Part shown: in pieces, positions 53,398-62,008 of the stretch | Layout: each line of letters starts with the position of its first letter | How positions within the stretch are numbered: position 1 is the first letter of the stretch | Origin: Chloroflexota bacterium | Lineage (GTDB): Bacteria > Chloroflexota > Dehalococcoidia > Lucifugimonadales > Lucifugimonadaceae | Reading direction: 5' to 3' | Assembly: GCA_027624075.1 (NCBI GenBank) | Contig: JAQBUH010000001.1 | Location: 149,150-213,149, forward strand | Length of the DNA stretch: 64,000 bases | Program-made: the position numbers and the translations under genes | The notes under the pieces: model-generated | The model's database searches: none | The model's input: only the letters and a program-made list of their open reading frames with translations | What the model was told of the DNA's origin: nothing

Positions 53398-54858
53398 TTA
53401 GGTCGCAGAGCGGTCCATGTAGATCGTCTTCATCTGCGTGAAGAACTCGATCGCCGCCTTGCCCTGCTCCCTGTTGCCGGTCGAGGACGACTTCATTCCA
53501 CCGAACGGCACCTGCGGCTCGACACCTGCGGTCTCGCCGTTGATCTTCACGATGCCCGCCTCAATGCGGTTCGCAAAGTCCATCGCAGAGTTGAGGCTGC
53601 GAGTGAACACGCCTGCGCTCAGCCCGTATTCGACGCTGTTGGCGATCTGGAGCGCCTCGTCGTAGTCGCGTGCAGGGATGATCGAAAGCACGGGCCCGAA
53701 TATCTCCTCGCACGCCACAAACGCGTCAGGCGCAACCTTTGTGATCACCGTTGGCTGAACGTAAGTGCCGCGGTCGAAGATCTTGCCGGTTGGCACGCCG
53801 CCGCCAAAGAGGACGTTTCCTCCGTCCCGGATGCCACGCTCCACCGCCGCCTTGATATTGTCCTTCGACGCCTGGTCAATGACCGGCACGACGATCGAGT
53901 CTGCGTCTGCGCCAGGACCGATCTTGAGCGCCTTCGTCTTATCGACCACGAGGTCAGTAAACTCCTCAATAATGCCTCCCACCACGATCGCCCGTGACGT
54001 GGCGGTGCACTTCTGACCGGAGTACTTCATTGCGCCTGAGACCGTAATAGTCGCAGCCTGCTCCAGATCGGCGTCAGGCAGTACGATCACCGGGTTCTTT
54101 CCGCCCATCTCCAACTGGTAGCGGTTGCCCTGTCTTGCAGACTCGACTGCTATCCCGTGGCCTACCTTCGTCGATCCGGTGAAAGAGACGGCGTTGACCG
54201 CCAGGTTCGAGACCAGTTCATTGCCAATAGCGCCTCCCGACCCGGTGACAAGGTTGAACACGCCGTTCGGCAGTCCGACCTCCGCCCACATGCGGGCGAT
54301 TAACGCCCCCAGCAGCGGGGCCGCGGACGCAGGCTTGAGCACGACTGTGTTTCCGTATACGAGCGCCGGAGCCATCTTCCAGATCGGAATGGCGAGCGGG
54401 AAGTTCCATGGTGTGATCAGGCTGACCACTCCGAGCGGCATCCGGTTTGTGTAGAGCAGGATGTTCGGATTGACGGACGGGACAACTGTGCCGACCGGGT
54501 TCGAGCCGTCAACGCCGTAGTACTGGAGCAGTGCGACCGCCCGGCCGACTTCTCCGCGGGCCTCCAGGATCGCCTTGCCTGCCTCGCGGGTTATCGCCTG
54601 GGCAAACTCTTCGGCGTGGGATTCGAGATATGACGCAGCTTTGAGCAGGTACTGGCCGCGCGCCAGCCCGGAGGTTCCGGCCCAGGCCTTTTTCGCACCG
54701 TGCGCCGCCGCAATGGCGACCTTTGCGTCTTCGGCGTTCGACTTCTGGAACTCACCGACCACGTCGCTCAAGTCAGCGGGATTGGTGCTGGGCGTGGTCT
54801 CGCCGGTCTGACCATTCACCCATGTGCCGTTGATGAAGTTCTGGTACGTAGTAGCCAT
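53398..54858 (-). CDS. Aldehyde dehydrogenase (NAD(P)-dependent)
   Basis: A 486-residue ALDH-superfamily enzyme. The general-base glutamate region is LEMGGKNPVIVLPDADLEQ and the catalytic cysteine is in SGQKCTATSR. The cofactor-binding FTGSTKVGHGIA is also clear. It oxidises an aldehyde to the acid; its likeness to succinate-semialdehyde or glyceraldehyde-3-phosphate (non-phosphorylating) types is not decisive. The ATG has AGGGAG upstream. No neighbour clearly shares its pathway. Confidence 0.93.
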   Translation of the reverse strand: MATTYQNFINGTWVNGQTGETTPSTNPADLSDVVGEFQKSNAEDAKVAIAAAHGAKKAWAGTSGLARGQYLLKAASYLESHAEEFAQAITREAGKAILEARGEVGRAVALLQYYGVDGSNPVGTVVPSVNPNILLYTNRMPLGVVSLITPWNFPLAIPIWKMAPALVYGNTVVLKPASAAPLLGALIARMWAEVGLPNGVFNLVTGSGGAIGNELVSNLAVNAVSFTGSTKVGHGIAVESARQGNRYQLEMGGKNPVIVLPDADLEQAATITVSGAMKYSGQKCTATSRAIVVGGIIEEFTDLVVDKTKALKIGPGADADSIVVPVIDQASKDNIKAAVERGIRDGGNVLFGGGVPTGKIFDRGTYVQPTVITKVAPDAFVACEEIFGPVLSIIPARDYDEALQIANSVEYGLSAGVFTRSLNSAMDFANRIEAGIVKINGETAGVEPQVPFGGMKSSSTGNREQGKAAIEFFTQMKTIYMDRSAT

Positions 54859-55164
54859 GCCGCCGCTCCCTGGTCAGGCGGCGCCTGGGGAGGGCCGCTC
54901 TGCGAGTCGTTCGAGCGGCTGAATAGCCGCGCCGATGTGTGCTGAGCCTTAACCTACCGGCTAATGCTGGCATCGGTCGCGATGAGTGTCAACGAACATC
55001 GGAGGAGTGTGGCGACTAAAGGCAGGGCGGCGGCAGGCTGAAGCGCGGTTGACTGAGAGCTGTCGCCGGCGGCGGGAGTCAGCACGCGCAGGCCGGGAGA
55101 GACTGGTCAGGTCAGGGCATCGTCAAGCGGTCACTACTTGCCATGATACGAGCGGGCGCGAAGG
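54859..55164. other. Intergenic region, aldehyde dehydrogenase / response regulator
   Basis: About 306 bases. It should contain the promoter of the dehydrogenase gene and the terminator of the kinase/regulator operon, but I could not identify either. No RNA gene or persuasive ORF seen. Confidence 0.35.
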
Positions 55165-55668
55165 CTAACTTGCCAGCGTGTTACGCCCACCCGCTCCGTG
55201 TTCCTCTTCAGCGCTGAGCCGCTCCAGCTCTGCCAGCTTCGCGTCCTCTTTGCTCTGATCGTGTTCGACCTTGCGTCTTTGCCGGGCCGAGCGCTGCTGT
55301 TCGAGCGCCGTGATAGCCCACTGCACGCGCAGCTCAACCTCGCCGTTGCTCCACGGCTTGTTGATGTAGTCCAGGGCGCCAAGGTTTCTCGCGGTGTCCA
55401 GGTCATCCGGGTGACCTTTTGCCGTGATCATGATCACGGGAATAGTTTTCGTGCGCGGGTCGTTCTTGAGCGCGCCAAGCGCCGTGAAGCCATCCACTTT
55501 TGGCATCGAAACGTCCAGCAGGATCAGGTCTGGCTGATACGAGTGAACTGCGGGCATCACCTCGCTGCCGTCTGTCGCCTGGAATACCTCGTATCCCGCG
55601 TTCTTCATAGTGCGGCTGAGCAACAGCCTGATGTCAGCGCTATCGTCTACGATCAAGATCTTTGCCAT
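55165..55668 (-). CDS. Response regulator C with short C-terminal tail
   Basis: A 167-residue protein with a receiver domain (1-120) and a charged helical tail (QQRSARQRRKVEHDQSKED) that may be a coiled coil. The acceptor aspartate is in LILLDVSMPKVDGF, the lysine in INKPWSNGEVE. No DNA-binding domain. The start ATG has GGAGAG upstream. It follows the kinase gene at 55723-57933 and forms a kinase/regulator pair. Confidence 0.92.
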   Translation of the reverse strand: MAKILIVDDSADIRLLLSRTMKNAGYEVFQATDGSEVMPAVHSYQPDLILLDVSMPKVDGFTALGALKNDPRTKTIPVIMITAKGHPDDLDTARNLGALDYINKPWSNGEVELRVQWAITALEQQRSARQRRKVEHDQSKEDAKLAELERLSAEEEHGAGGRNTLAS

Positions 55669-55722
55669 CTAACACTCTCTCCTCGCGCCACCGGTCCGTT
55701 CCTGGACCGGCGATTTGCGCAA

Positions 55723-57933
55723 CTAGTCTGCTCCCAGGTCCAACTCACTCAGGTCCCTCTCCGGCCAGAGCCTTGAGCCAGTGAACGCCGCCTGCGGCAG
55801 TTCCTCGGCCGTCACTTTCGCGGTAAGTCCGGGCAGCCAGAGCTCGATCGTTGTTCCCACGCCTGGTCTGCTCTTGAGCCTGACCTCACCGCCATGCAGT
55901 TCGGTAATGGACTTGGCGATAACGAGGCCGAGGCCGGTGCCTGGAACCGTCCTGGTGGTCTCGTTGTCAGCCCGGAAGAACGCAGTGAACAGGCTTTGCT
56001 GCTCTTCCCCCGTCATGCCAATCCCGTGGTCGACAATAGCGAGATGAAGCCGGTCGCCGTCTATCTCACAAATCAGGTTGATCTCTGTCTTTTCTGGCGA
56101 GTATTTGCATGCGTTGCTGAGGATGTTGGTGATCACCTGCGAGATGCGCGCCCGGTCGGCGTCAATCCACGTGTCGTCTTCGTTGGACTGCACGGTCAGC
56201 GTCTGGGACCTGAGTTTCAGGACGGACTGGAAGCTGGCGTGAAGGTCGGCAATCAACTTATTCACGCTGAACGGAGCAGGATTGATCTTGAACGTCCCCG
56301 CATCGAGCCGCGAGATGTCCAGGATGTCGTTGATCAAGACGTCGAGCTGATCGGCATTCTTGCGAATGATCCTGAGGGTTTCTCGACGGTCTTCCTCACT
56401 CGAGACGCCGTCCTTTGACGCCAGAAGATCGATGAAGCCGGAGATGATGGTCAACGGAGTTTTTAGCTCGTGCGAGACGGTTGACAGGAACTGCTTCCTG
56501 GCGTTGTTTGCCTCATAGAGTTGCTGGTTCTGGCGGTCGAGAGTCTCACGCAACTCCCTCTCAGCGGCGAGCATTTGCGCGTTCCTGATTGCAGGAGCGA
56601 TCTGGAGCGAAACATTCTGTGCGAGCGCAGCCTGTTCCGGCCCGAAGGCTCCGGCATCATCCGAACTGAGCATGAGCAGACCAATCAGTCGCTCCTGTAC
56701 CACAAGCGGCGCCTGGAGCCATACTCTTGACCCACGGTCGTCAACTTTTCCGGACGCACCAATCCCCAGCGGGTCAAACCCTGTCCTTTGGATTACATCG
56801 GTGAGACTGAATACGCACGGGTCGAGCCGGATGCGGTCTCCCCTGCTTCGCTCCGCCAGACCGTCCCTGGACCAGTACACGATGCTGCCAGCGCCGCCGG
56901 CACGGTAGAACGCGTCACCGTCATCAACGAGTACAACGCCAAGATGGTCATAGCTGATCAGCCTGGACAGAGAAGAGTCGACCGATTCGAAAATGGCGTG
57001 CGGCTCCTGCTCGGAGGTCACAGCCCGTCCGATCTCCGCGAGGACCGTCCGCTCCCTCACCTGGCGCTCGGATGCCCGGAAAACTGTGGCGTTGGCAATA
57101 CCCGGTGAGATCTGGGCGATCGCCTGGCGAAGCAGGTCCAGGTGATCTGCCGTGTAACGGTCCGCTTCACGAGACCTGATCGTCAACGTGCCGCTGCAGG
57201 CTGGAATGGCAGCCGTGAGACGGGATTTGTACTGGGCTCGATACTCTTCCAGCAGTCCATCCGGCTCAGACGGAGAGAGCGGCAGCAAGCTGCCTGTCTC
57301 CAGTCCCTCATGTGCATTTCCGTTAACGAACTCAATTCGCATTCGACCGGTTGGGAGGGCACTCGTCACGGTGAACCTGTCAAACTCGATAATCGATCGC
57401 AGGTCCTGCGATATTCGTCGATAGAGGCGGTTGAGGTCGAGGTCCCAGCTTGCGGCGACACCGATTGCGGAGATGGCCCTGCGTAGCTCCTCAGCTCGGC
57501 GGACCTCGCTCAGGCCTCTGCGTGCCGCTTTGAGGTCCATCCGGGCAGACCAGATAAACCCTGCCCCGAGCAGGAAAGCCCAGAGTCCGACCTCGGCAGG
57601 AGTCCACAGCAAGAATGCAGTGACTCCCGGATTCACCGGGCTGAACTCGGTGAATGCCGTTGCCGCAAAGGCTACAAACCCCGGCACCAGCAACGCCACT
57701 CGCCTGTGAGCAGAGTTGCTGGACTGGAACCGCCATGTCCGGACGCGCGTCATTGCGCGGGTGCGTCTGCCCATCGGCTCGCGTCTGGCTCGGGTCGCGG
57801 TTGCCTTGGTGACCTGGCGTTTTGTGGCCGGACTGCTGGGGTTCAATTCAGATACAGGTTCGGGAGCGAGCTTGTAGTCGGAGCTTTGAACTACCAGTAT
57901 CGACATCAGGTGGCAGAAAATAACTGTTAGCAA
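55723..57933 (-). CDS. Sensor histidine kinase with GAF domains
   Basis: A 736-residue kinase related in architecture to the one at 45685. The first 75 residues are basic and low-complexity. Two hydrophobic helices follow at about 78-130, then two GAF-like domains (about 155-295, and 310-470). The HisKA box is FLSTVSHELKTPLTIISGF, and the ATPase boxes are NILSNACKYSPEK, VDHGIGMTGEEQ and GTGLGLVIAKSITELHGG. Start unclear: ATG at 57933 or 57906; neither has a ribosome-binding site. It is divergent from the aldo/keto reductase. Confidence 0.92.
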   Translation of the reverse strand: MLTVIFCHLMSILVVQSSDYKLAPEPVSELNPSSPATKRQVTKATATRARREPMGRRTRAMTRVRTWRFQSSNSAHRRVALLVPGFVAFAATAFTEFSPVNPGVTAFLLWTPAEVGLWAFLLGAGFIWSARMDLKAARRGLSEVRRAEELRRAISAIGVAASWDLDLNRLYRRISQDLRSIIEFDRFTVTSALPTGRMRIEFVNGNAHEGLETGSLLPLSPSEPDGLLEEYRAQYKSRLTAAIPACSGTLTIRSREADRYTADHLDLLRQAIAQISPGIANATVFRASERQVRERTVLAEIGRAVTSEQEPHAIFESVDSSLSRLISYDHLGVVLVDDGDAFYRAGGAGSIVYWSRDGLAERSRGDRIRLDPCVFSLTDVIQRTGFDPLGIGASGKVDDRGSRVWLQAPLVVQERLIGLLMLSSDDAGAFGPEQAALAQNVSLQIAPAIRNAQMLAAERELRETLDRQNQQLYEANNARKQFLSTVSHELKTPLTIISGFIDLLASKDGVSSEEDRRETLRIIRKNADQLDVLINDILDISRLDAGTFKINPAPFSVNKLIADLHASFQSVLKLRSQTLTVQSNEDDTWIDADRARISQVITNILSNACKYSPEKTEINLICEIDGDRLHLAIVDHGIGMTGEEQQSLFTAFFRADNETTRTVPGTGLGLVIAKSITELHGGEVRLKSRPGVGTTIELWLPGLTAKVTAEELPQAAFTGSRLWPERDLSELDLGAD

Positions 57934-57952
57934 CCCACACGCACACTGGGGA

Positions 57953-57964
57953 AATAGGCCTATT
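57953..57964. promoter_or_regulatory. 12-bp palindrome upstream of kinase/aldo-keto reductase
   Basis: AATAGGCCTATT is a perfect palindrome 20 bases upstream of the kinase ORF start. It may be an operator for the kinase gene. Confidence 0.4.
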
Positions 57965-57975
57965 GAAGCTCAGGG

Positions 57976-57990
57976 CTCAGTTCAACTGAG
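57976..57990. promoter_or_regulatory. 15-bp palindrome upstream of kinase/aldo-keto reductase
   Basis: CTCAGTT-C-AACTGAG is perfect, 11 bases after the first palindrome. The centres of the two are about 24 bases apart, a little over two helical turns. Confidence 0.45.
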
Positions 57991-58119
57991 TTCAAGTCGT
58001 GAAATCTTCCGGGCAACTGGACGAATCGGTGACCCGGATGACCATGAAGGCCCACGCACACGTACACTTGCCTCTTCGCGGAGGCCTCAGATTGCCAGAG
58101 AGATCACCAGGAAGGCACG

Positions 58120-59040
58120 ATGACAGGCTCGCTACCGACTAGAACACTAGGGACTGACGGTCCCCAGGTCCCGGTTATCTGTTTTGGCGCGTGGCCGCTC
58201 GGCGGCGGCATGGGCGAAGTCGACGCCAGAACCGGAATCCGGACGGTGCATGCCGCGATCGACGCCGGTGTGACCTTCATAGACACTGCCGAGATGTACC
58301 GGACCAGTGAGTCAACGCTCGGGAAGGCGCTCGCAGGAAAACGGGACCAGATATTCCTTGCATCGAAACTCTCAGGCGATCACTCACGAGAGCACATTCG
58401 AGAGGCGATTGAGAACAGCCTGCGGCAACTCGGCACCGATCATCTTGACCTGTACCAGATCCACAGCCCGAAGCCGCAGTGGCCGATCGCCGAGACAATG
58501 GCCGAGTTGGTAAGGCTTCAAGAAGAGGGCAAAATACGCCACATCGGTGTATCCAACTTCAAGGCGGCAGAGACCAGGAAAGCGTCGATGCACGGGCGCA
58601 TCCAGTCATCTCAGCCGCACTACTCGATGCTCTTCCGGGAGGCGGAGCGAGACCCTCTGCCGTATTGCCGTGAGAACGGAATCGGCGTAATGGCCTACTC
58701 GCCAATCGGGCGCGGGCTGTTGACAGGCAAGTACGCCGCGTCGCACCGGTTTGGCAAAGACGACACGCGCTCCAGTCACCCCTCGCTCACGCATGAGGTC
58801 CGGGCGGCTGCCGCGGAGATCTGCGCAAGGCTCGAGCCTTTTGCAAAGGAAAACGGCTACACCATGGCTCAGCTTGCCATAGCGTGGACGCTGGCAAACC
58901 CGGCGGTGACCGCTGCCATCTGCGGCGCAAAGACACCGGAACAGGCGATCGAAAACGCCCGGGCCGGAGAGTGGCGACTCACTGAATCCGAGATGGCCGA
59001 GATAGAGACGCTGATCGAAGGGTTTTCGCCAGGTGTCTAA
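58120..59040 (+). CDS. Aldo/keto reductase
   Basis: A 306-residue NADPH-dependent TIM-barrel oxidoreductase. The tetrad is present: Asp and Tyr in FIDTAEMYRTSE, Lys in FLASKLSG, His in YQIHSPKPQWP. The C-terminal cofactor-binding stretch is AAICGAKTPEQAIENA. It reduces aldehydes or ketones; the substrate is open. The ATG has AGGAAGG upstream. Its stop overlaps the start of the methyltransferase gene by 8 bases, so they are probably co-translated. Confidence 0.93.
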   Translation: MTGSLPTRTLGTDGPQVPVICFGAWPLGGGMGEVDARTGIRTVHAAIDAGVTFIDTAEMYRTSESTLGKALAGKRDQIFLASKLSGDHSREHIREAIENSLRQLGTDHLDLYQIHSPKPQWPIAETMAELVRLQEEGKIRHIGVSNFKAAETRKASMHGRIQSSQPHYSMLFREAERDPLPYCRENGIGVMAYSPIGRGLLTGKYAASHRFGKDDTRSSHPSLTHEVRAAAAEICARLEPFAKENGYTMAQLAIAWTLANPAVTAAICGAKTPEQAIENARAGEWRLTESEMAEIETLIEGFSPGV

Positions 59041-59806
59041 GGCGAGTGCAAAGAAGGTCCACGCCCAGACAGTGGAAGGGCGCAGGGCGGTGTTGGAGGC
59101 TCTGCGTGCCAAACGGGAGATCACAAGGCTCCTCATGGCGGAAGGCATTGAGCTTGGACCCCAACTTTCCGAGGTCGTGTTCCTCGCAGGGCAGCAGGAT
59201 GTCCCGGTTGACGCCGTGTCACGCGCCGAGCTCGACCGCGTCTCCCACACAGGCAAACACCAGAGCGTTATCGCGATCGTCTCCGACCCTCGCTACTCCA
59301 GCATCGAAGAGATCATGCTTTTCGCAGACCAGCGCGGCGAGCCGCCGTTGGTAGTGGCGCTGGACGGCGTACAGGACCCGCATAATTTCGGCGCCGTCGC
59401 CAGGACGGCAGACGCGGCCGGAGCCCACGGAGTCATCATCCCGGAGCGCAGGGCGGCGGGAGTCACACCCGGCGCCGTGAGAGCCTCAGCAGGGGCGCTT
59501 GAGCACGTGCTCGTCGCTCGTGAACCCAATCTTGCACGCGCTGTGAAGTACCTCGGGCAACTCGGGCTAAAACGGGTCGGACTGGACGCTGACGGCCCGA
59601 CTCCGCTGTTTGAAACTGACCTGACCGGGCCTGTGGCGATAGTCGTTGGCTCCGAGGGGCGCGGCATGACCGATCAGGTCCGTAAAGAGTGCGATGAGCT
59701 AATCTCTATCCCCATGTATGGCGAGATAGCCTCACTGAACGCTTCCGTCAGCGCCGCAATCGTCCTGTACGAGGCGGTACGTCAGCGTGCGGGACGCTCT
59801 GGCTAA
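59033..59806 (+). CDS. rlmB: 23S rRNA 2'-O-methyltransferase RlmB-like (SpoU/TrmH family)
   Basis: A 257-residue trefoil-knot methyltransferase. The three SpoU motifs are seen: LDGVQDPHNFGAVARTADA, VAIVVGSEGRGM and IPMYGEIASLNASVSAA. An N-terminal substrate-binding domain of about 80 residues (VEGRRAVLEALRAKREI) fits RlmB, which methylates the 23S rRNA peptidyl-transferase loop. GTG start at 59033, overlapping the reductase stop by 8 bases. Other SpoU members (TrmH-like on tRNA) cannot be excluded. Confidence 0.9.
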   Translation: MSKASAKKVHAQTVEGRRAVLEALRAKREITRLLMAEGIELGPQLSEVVFLAGQQDVPVDAVSRAELDRVSHTGKHQSVIAIVSDPRYSSIEEIMLFADQRGEPPLVVALDGVQDPHNFGAVARTADAAGAHGVIIPERRAAGVTPGAVRASAGALEHVLVAREPNLARAVKYLGQLGLKRVGLDADGPTPLFETDLTGPVAIVVGSEGRGMTDQVRKECDELISIPMYGEIASLNASVSAAIVLYEAVRQRAGRSG

Positions 59807-60798
59807 GCCCTCGAAAGCCCGGTTACGACATTGACCAGTGGCTCGCCGCGACTCAGCCGGTCGATATTCTCCGCGACAACCTTTGCCCTCCTCGTCCGGG
59901 TCCCCTCTGTGGCTCCAGAGTGGTGCGGAGTCATTATCAGGTTGTCCAACTCCCAGAAAGGATGGCTCGCCGGGCGGGGCGCGTCGTCCCTGGATTTCGG
60001 ATAGTCGTACCACGTGTCTATCGCCGCGCCTGCGATCCGCCTCTCTGCCAGCGCCTCGTAGAGAGCCGTCTCGTCGATGATGTGGCCGCGTGCGGGGTTC
60101 AGGATGTACGAGGCCGGCTTCATCAACCTCAGTTCAGCATCGCCTATCAACCCTGCCGTCAGCGCGTTCAACGGCGTCGAGACCAGTACGAAGTCTGATT
60201 CCGCCATCACCCGCTCCAGTCCCGCCCGGCCCGGCTCGTATTCGATGCCTGCCGCCTCCGCCTCTGGCCGTTGCTCGGGTCTGCGGCCTGCGGCGGTCAC
60301 CTTCATGTCATATGCGGTGGCGAGCTTTGCTACACGCTTGCCAATAGCGCCCAGCCCGACAATGCCGAAGGTCCGCCCCATCAACTCACGGTAAGAGCCG
60401 TGGCGGGACGGCCACATCTCCCATGAGCCGTACCGGAAGCTCCGCTCTGACTTAAACAGCTCGTGGTCCATTGCCACCGCGCACGCCATCACCCACTCTG
60501 CAATTGGCGCCTCGTGCGCGTATGCGTTAGTGACGGCGCAGCCATCGGGGACGGCCGCAGGGTCGATGCGGTCCATTCCCGCCGCAGGAACGCAGATTGC
60601 CCGAAGCGAGTCTGACGCGGCGCCCATCTCTTGCGTGAAGTCCGTCCCAACCAGCACATCGACTCCTCTGAGCGACTCCGCCGCCGGCTTGTTGTCCGTG
60701 TAGTTTTCTACAACCCACTCCACGTTTGTCGTCACAGGGAACCACTCGCCAGGCGAGTTACCTGCCGCCGGTGTGTTGATGAGCACTCGCAAAGTCAC
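59803..60798 (-). CDS. D-2-hydroxyacid dehydrogenase, second copy
   Basis: A 331-residue NAD-dependent enzyme. The Rossmann motif is GIVGLGAIGKRVAKL; the catalytic histidine is in MTPHHSGATEGTRTRR, and an arginine-containing ILNPARGHIIDE region precedes it. I moved the start from 60921 to the GTG at 60798 because GGAGG lies six bases upstream; the first 41 residues of the longer version look like leader. Its stop overlaps the methyltransferase stop by 4 bases on the opposite strand. The substrate is unknown. Confidence 0.9.
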   Translation of the reverse strand: MTLRVLINTPAAGNSPGEWFPVTTNVEWVVENYTDNKPAAESLRGVDVLVGTDFTQEMGAASDSLRAICVPAAGMDRIDPAAVPDGCAVTNAYAHEAPIAEWVMACAVAMDHELFKSERSFRYGSWEMWPSRHGSYRELMGRTFGIVGLGAIGKRVAKLATAYDMKVTAAGRRPEQRPEAEAAGIEYEPGRAGLERVMAESDFVLVSTPLNALTAGLIGDAELRLMKPASYILNPARGHIIDETALYEALAERRIAGAAIDTWYDYPKSRDDAPRPASHPFWELDNLIMTPHHSGATEGTRTRRAKVVAENIDRLSRGEPLVNVVTGLSRA

Positions 60799-61138
60799 TG
60801 TTTGCCTCCTGGCGCTGGCTGGTCGAATCTGGGCGCGGTTCCGCTCTTCCCGGCTGGCGCTGGCCGTCTGGCGGGCTGGCTCGAGCGGAGCGTGATCACA
60901 CCATCTGTTCTGTCCATGCAACTATAATCGCGGTTTCACCCGCCGGATAAGCCACAGGGTTCTCTGACTTCTAAGTCCCCGCTCCGCCCTCCCGGCTCCG
61001 CCATGATAGTGTTCCAGGTCACGACGCCTCTGACAGCCGGCCTGTCCAGGGAACGTCCCGGCAAAAATTCTGAAAACCGTCAGCCCGCAGACGCGCTGGC
61101 TTGAGCACATGGCGTTTCGCAAACCTGGAGCACATCGA
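60799..61138. other. Divergent intergenic region, hydroxyacid dehydrogenase / SDR
   Basis: About 340 bases without a gene. TATAAT (60923-60928, plus) is a possible -10 element but lacks a clear -35. On the minus strand TTATCC-N17-TTATAG could drive the dehydrogenase. Both are weak. Confidence 0.3.
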
Positions 61139-61885
61139 ATGGGAACTCTCGACGGCAAAGTAGCGATCATCACTGGCGGCGGCACCGGCATCGGGAAGGG
61201 CATCGCAAAGGCGTTTGCGGCGGAAGGCTGCAACCTGGTGATAGCCGCCCGTAATGTTGACCGTCTCGAAGCGACCGCAGAAGAGTTGCGGCAACTTGGA
61301 GACGGCAAGGTCATTGTCAACGCTCTCGACGTGACCAACGAGCGGCAGGTGCGGGAGCTATTCGCCGTGACGATGCGGGAGTTTGACCGCCTCGACATCC
61401 TCGTCAACAACTCGGGCGCCTTCGACGGCGGCCCGCTTGAGGATCTGACGTTGGAGCAGTGGGAGCGGGTGATGGGCGTCAACGTCACAGGCCCGTTCCT
61501 GTGCTCTCGTGAGGCGTTCAAGATCATGAAGCCCGCTGGCGGAGGCAGGATCATAAACATCGGCTCAATCGCTGCTCAGCGCCCTCGTGAGCAGTCCGTG
61601 CCATACAGCACCAGCAAGAACGCGGTCTGGGGCCTGACGACGGCAACTGCCCTTGAGGGCCGTCCGTTCGGCATCGCGGTCAGTTGCCTTCACCCCGGCA
61701 ACGTGGCGGTTGAGCGGCGATCGGACGGCCGCTCGTCAACGGGCCGGGACATGGGCCCCGAGCCACTTGTCTCGACTGAGGACATGGGCCGGACCGCTCT
61801 GCTGATGGCGACACTTCCCCCGGGGACAAACATGCTGGAGGCGATAGTGCTGCCGGTCTCTCAGACGTACCTGGGCCGTGGATAG
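61139..61885 (+). CDS. Short-chain dehydrogenase/reductase
   Basis: About 248 residues, classical SDR. The NAD(P) motif is AIITGGGTGIGKGIAKAF, the structural motif NNSGAF, and the active-site YSTSK in VPYSTSKNAVWGL. The C-terminus NMLEAIVLPVSQTYLGRG is atypical. It probably oxidises or reduces an alcohol/ketone; no more can be said. I moved the start from 61109 to the ATG at 61139, which has GGAG nine bases upstream. Confidence 0.9.
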   Translation: MGTLDGKVAIITGGGTGIGKGIAKAFAAEGCNLVIAARNVDRLEATAEELRQLGDGKVIVNALDVTNERQVRELFAVTMREFDRLDILVNNSGAFDGGPLEDLTLEQWERVMGVNVTGPFLCSREAFKIMKPAGGGRIINIGSIAAQRPREQSVPYSTSKNAVWGLTTATALEGRPFGIAVSCLHPGNVAVERRSDGRSSTGRDMGPEPLVSTEDMGRTALLMATLPPGTNMLEAIVLPVSQTYLGRG

Positions 61886-62008
61886 CGACGGCAGGCCGGC
61901 AGGCCGAGCTCAGGCGAGAAACTGTTATTCCCGCCATACAGGATTCGACATTCACGTAACGCTGTCGTTGCACGTTCGTTGCTAGGTTTCGAGGACACTT
62001 GAGGGAGT

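Noticed and set aside
53191-53997. 268-residue plus-strand ORF
   Set aside because: Mostly antisense to the aldehyde dehydrogenase.
55198-55776. 192-residue plus-strand ORF
   Set aside because: Antisense to response regulator C; no domain.
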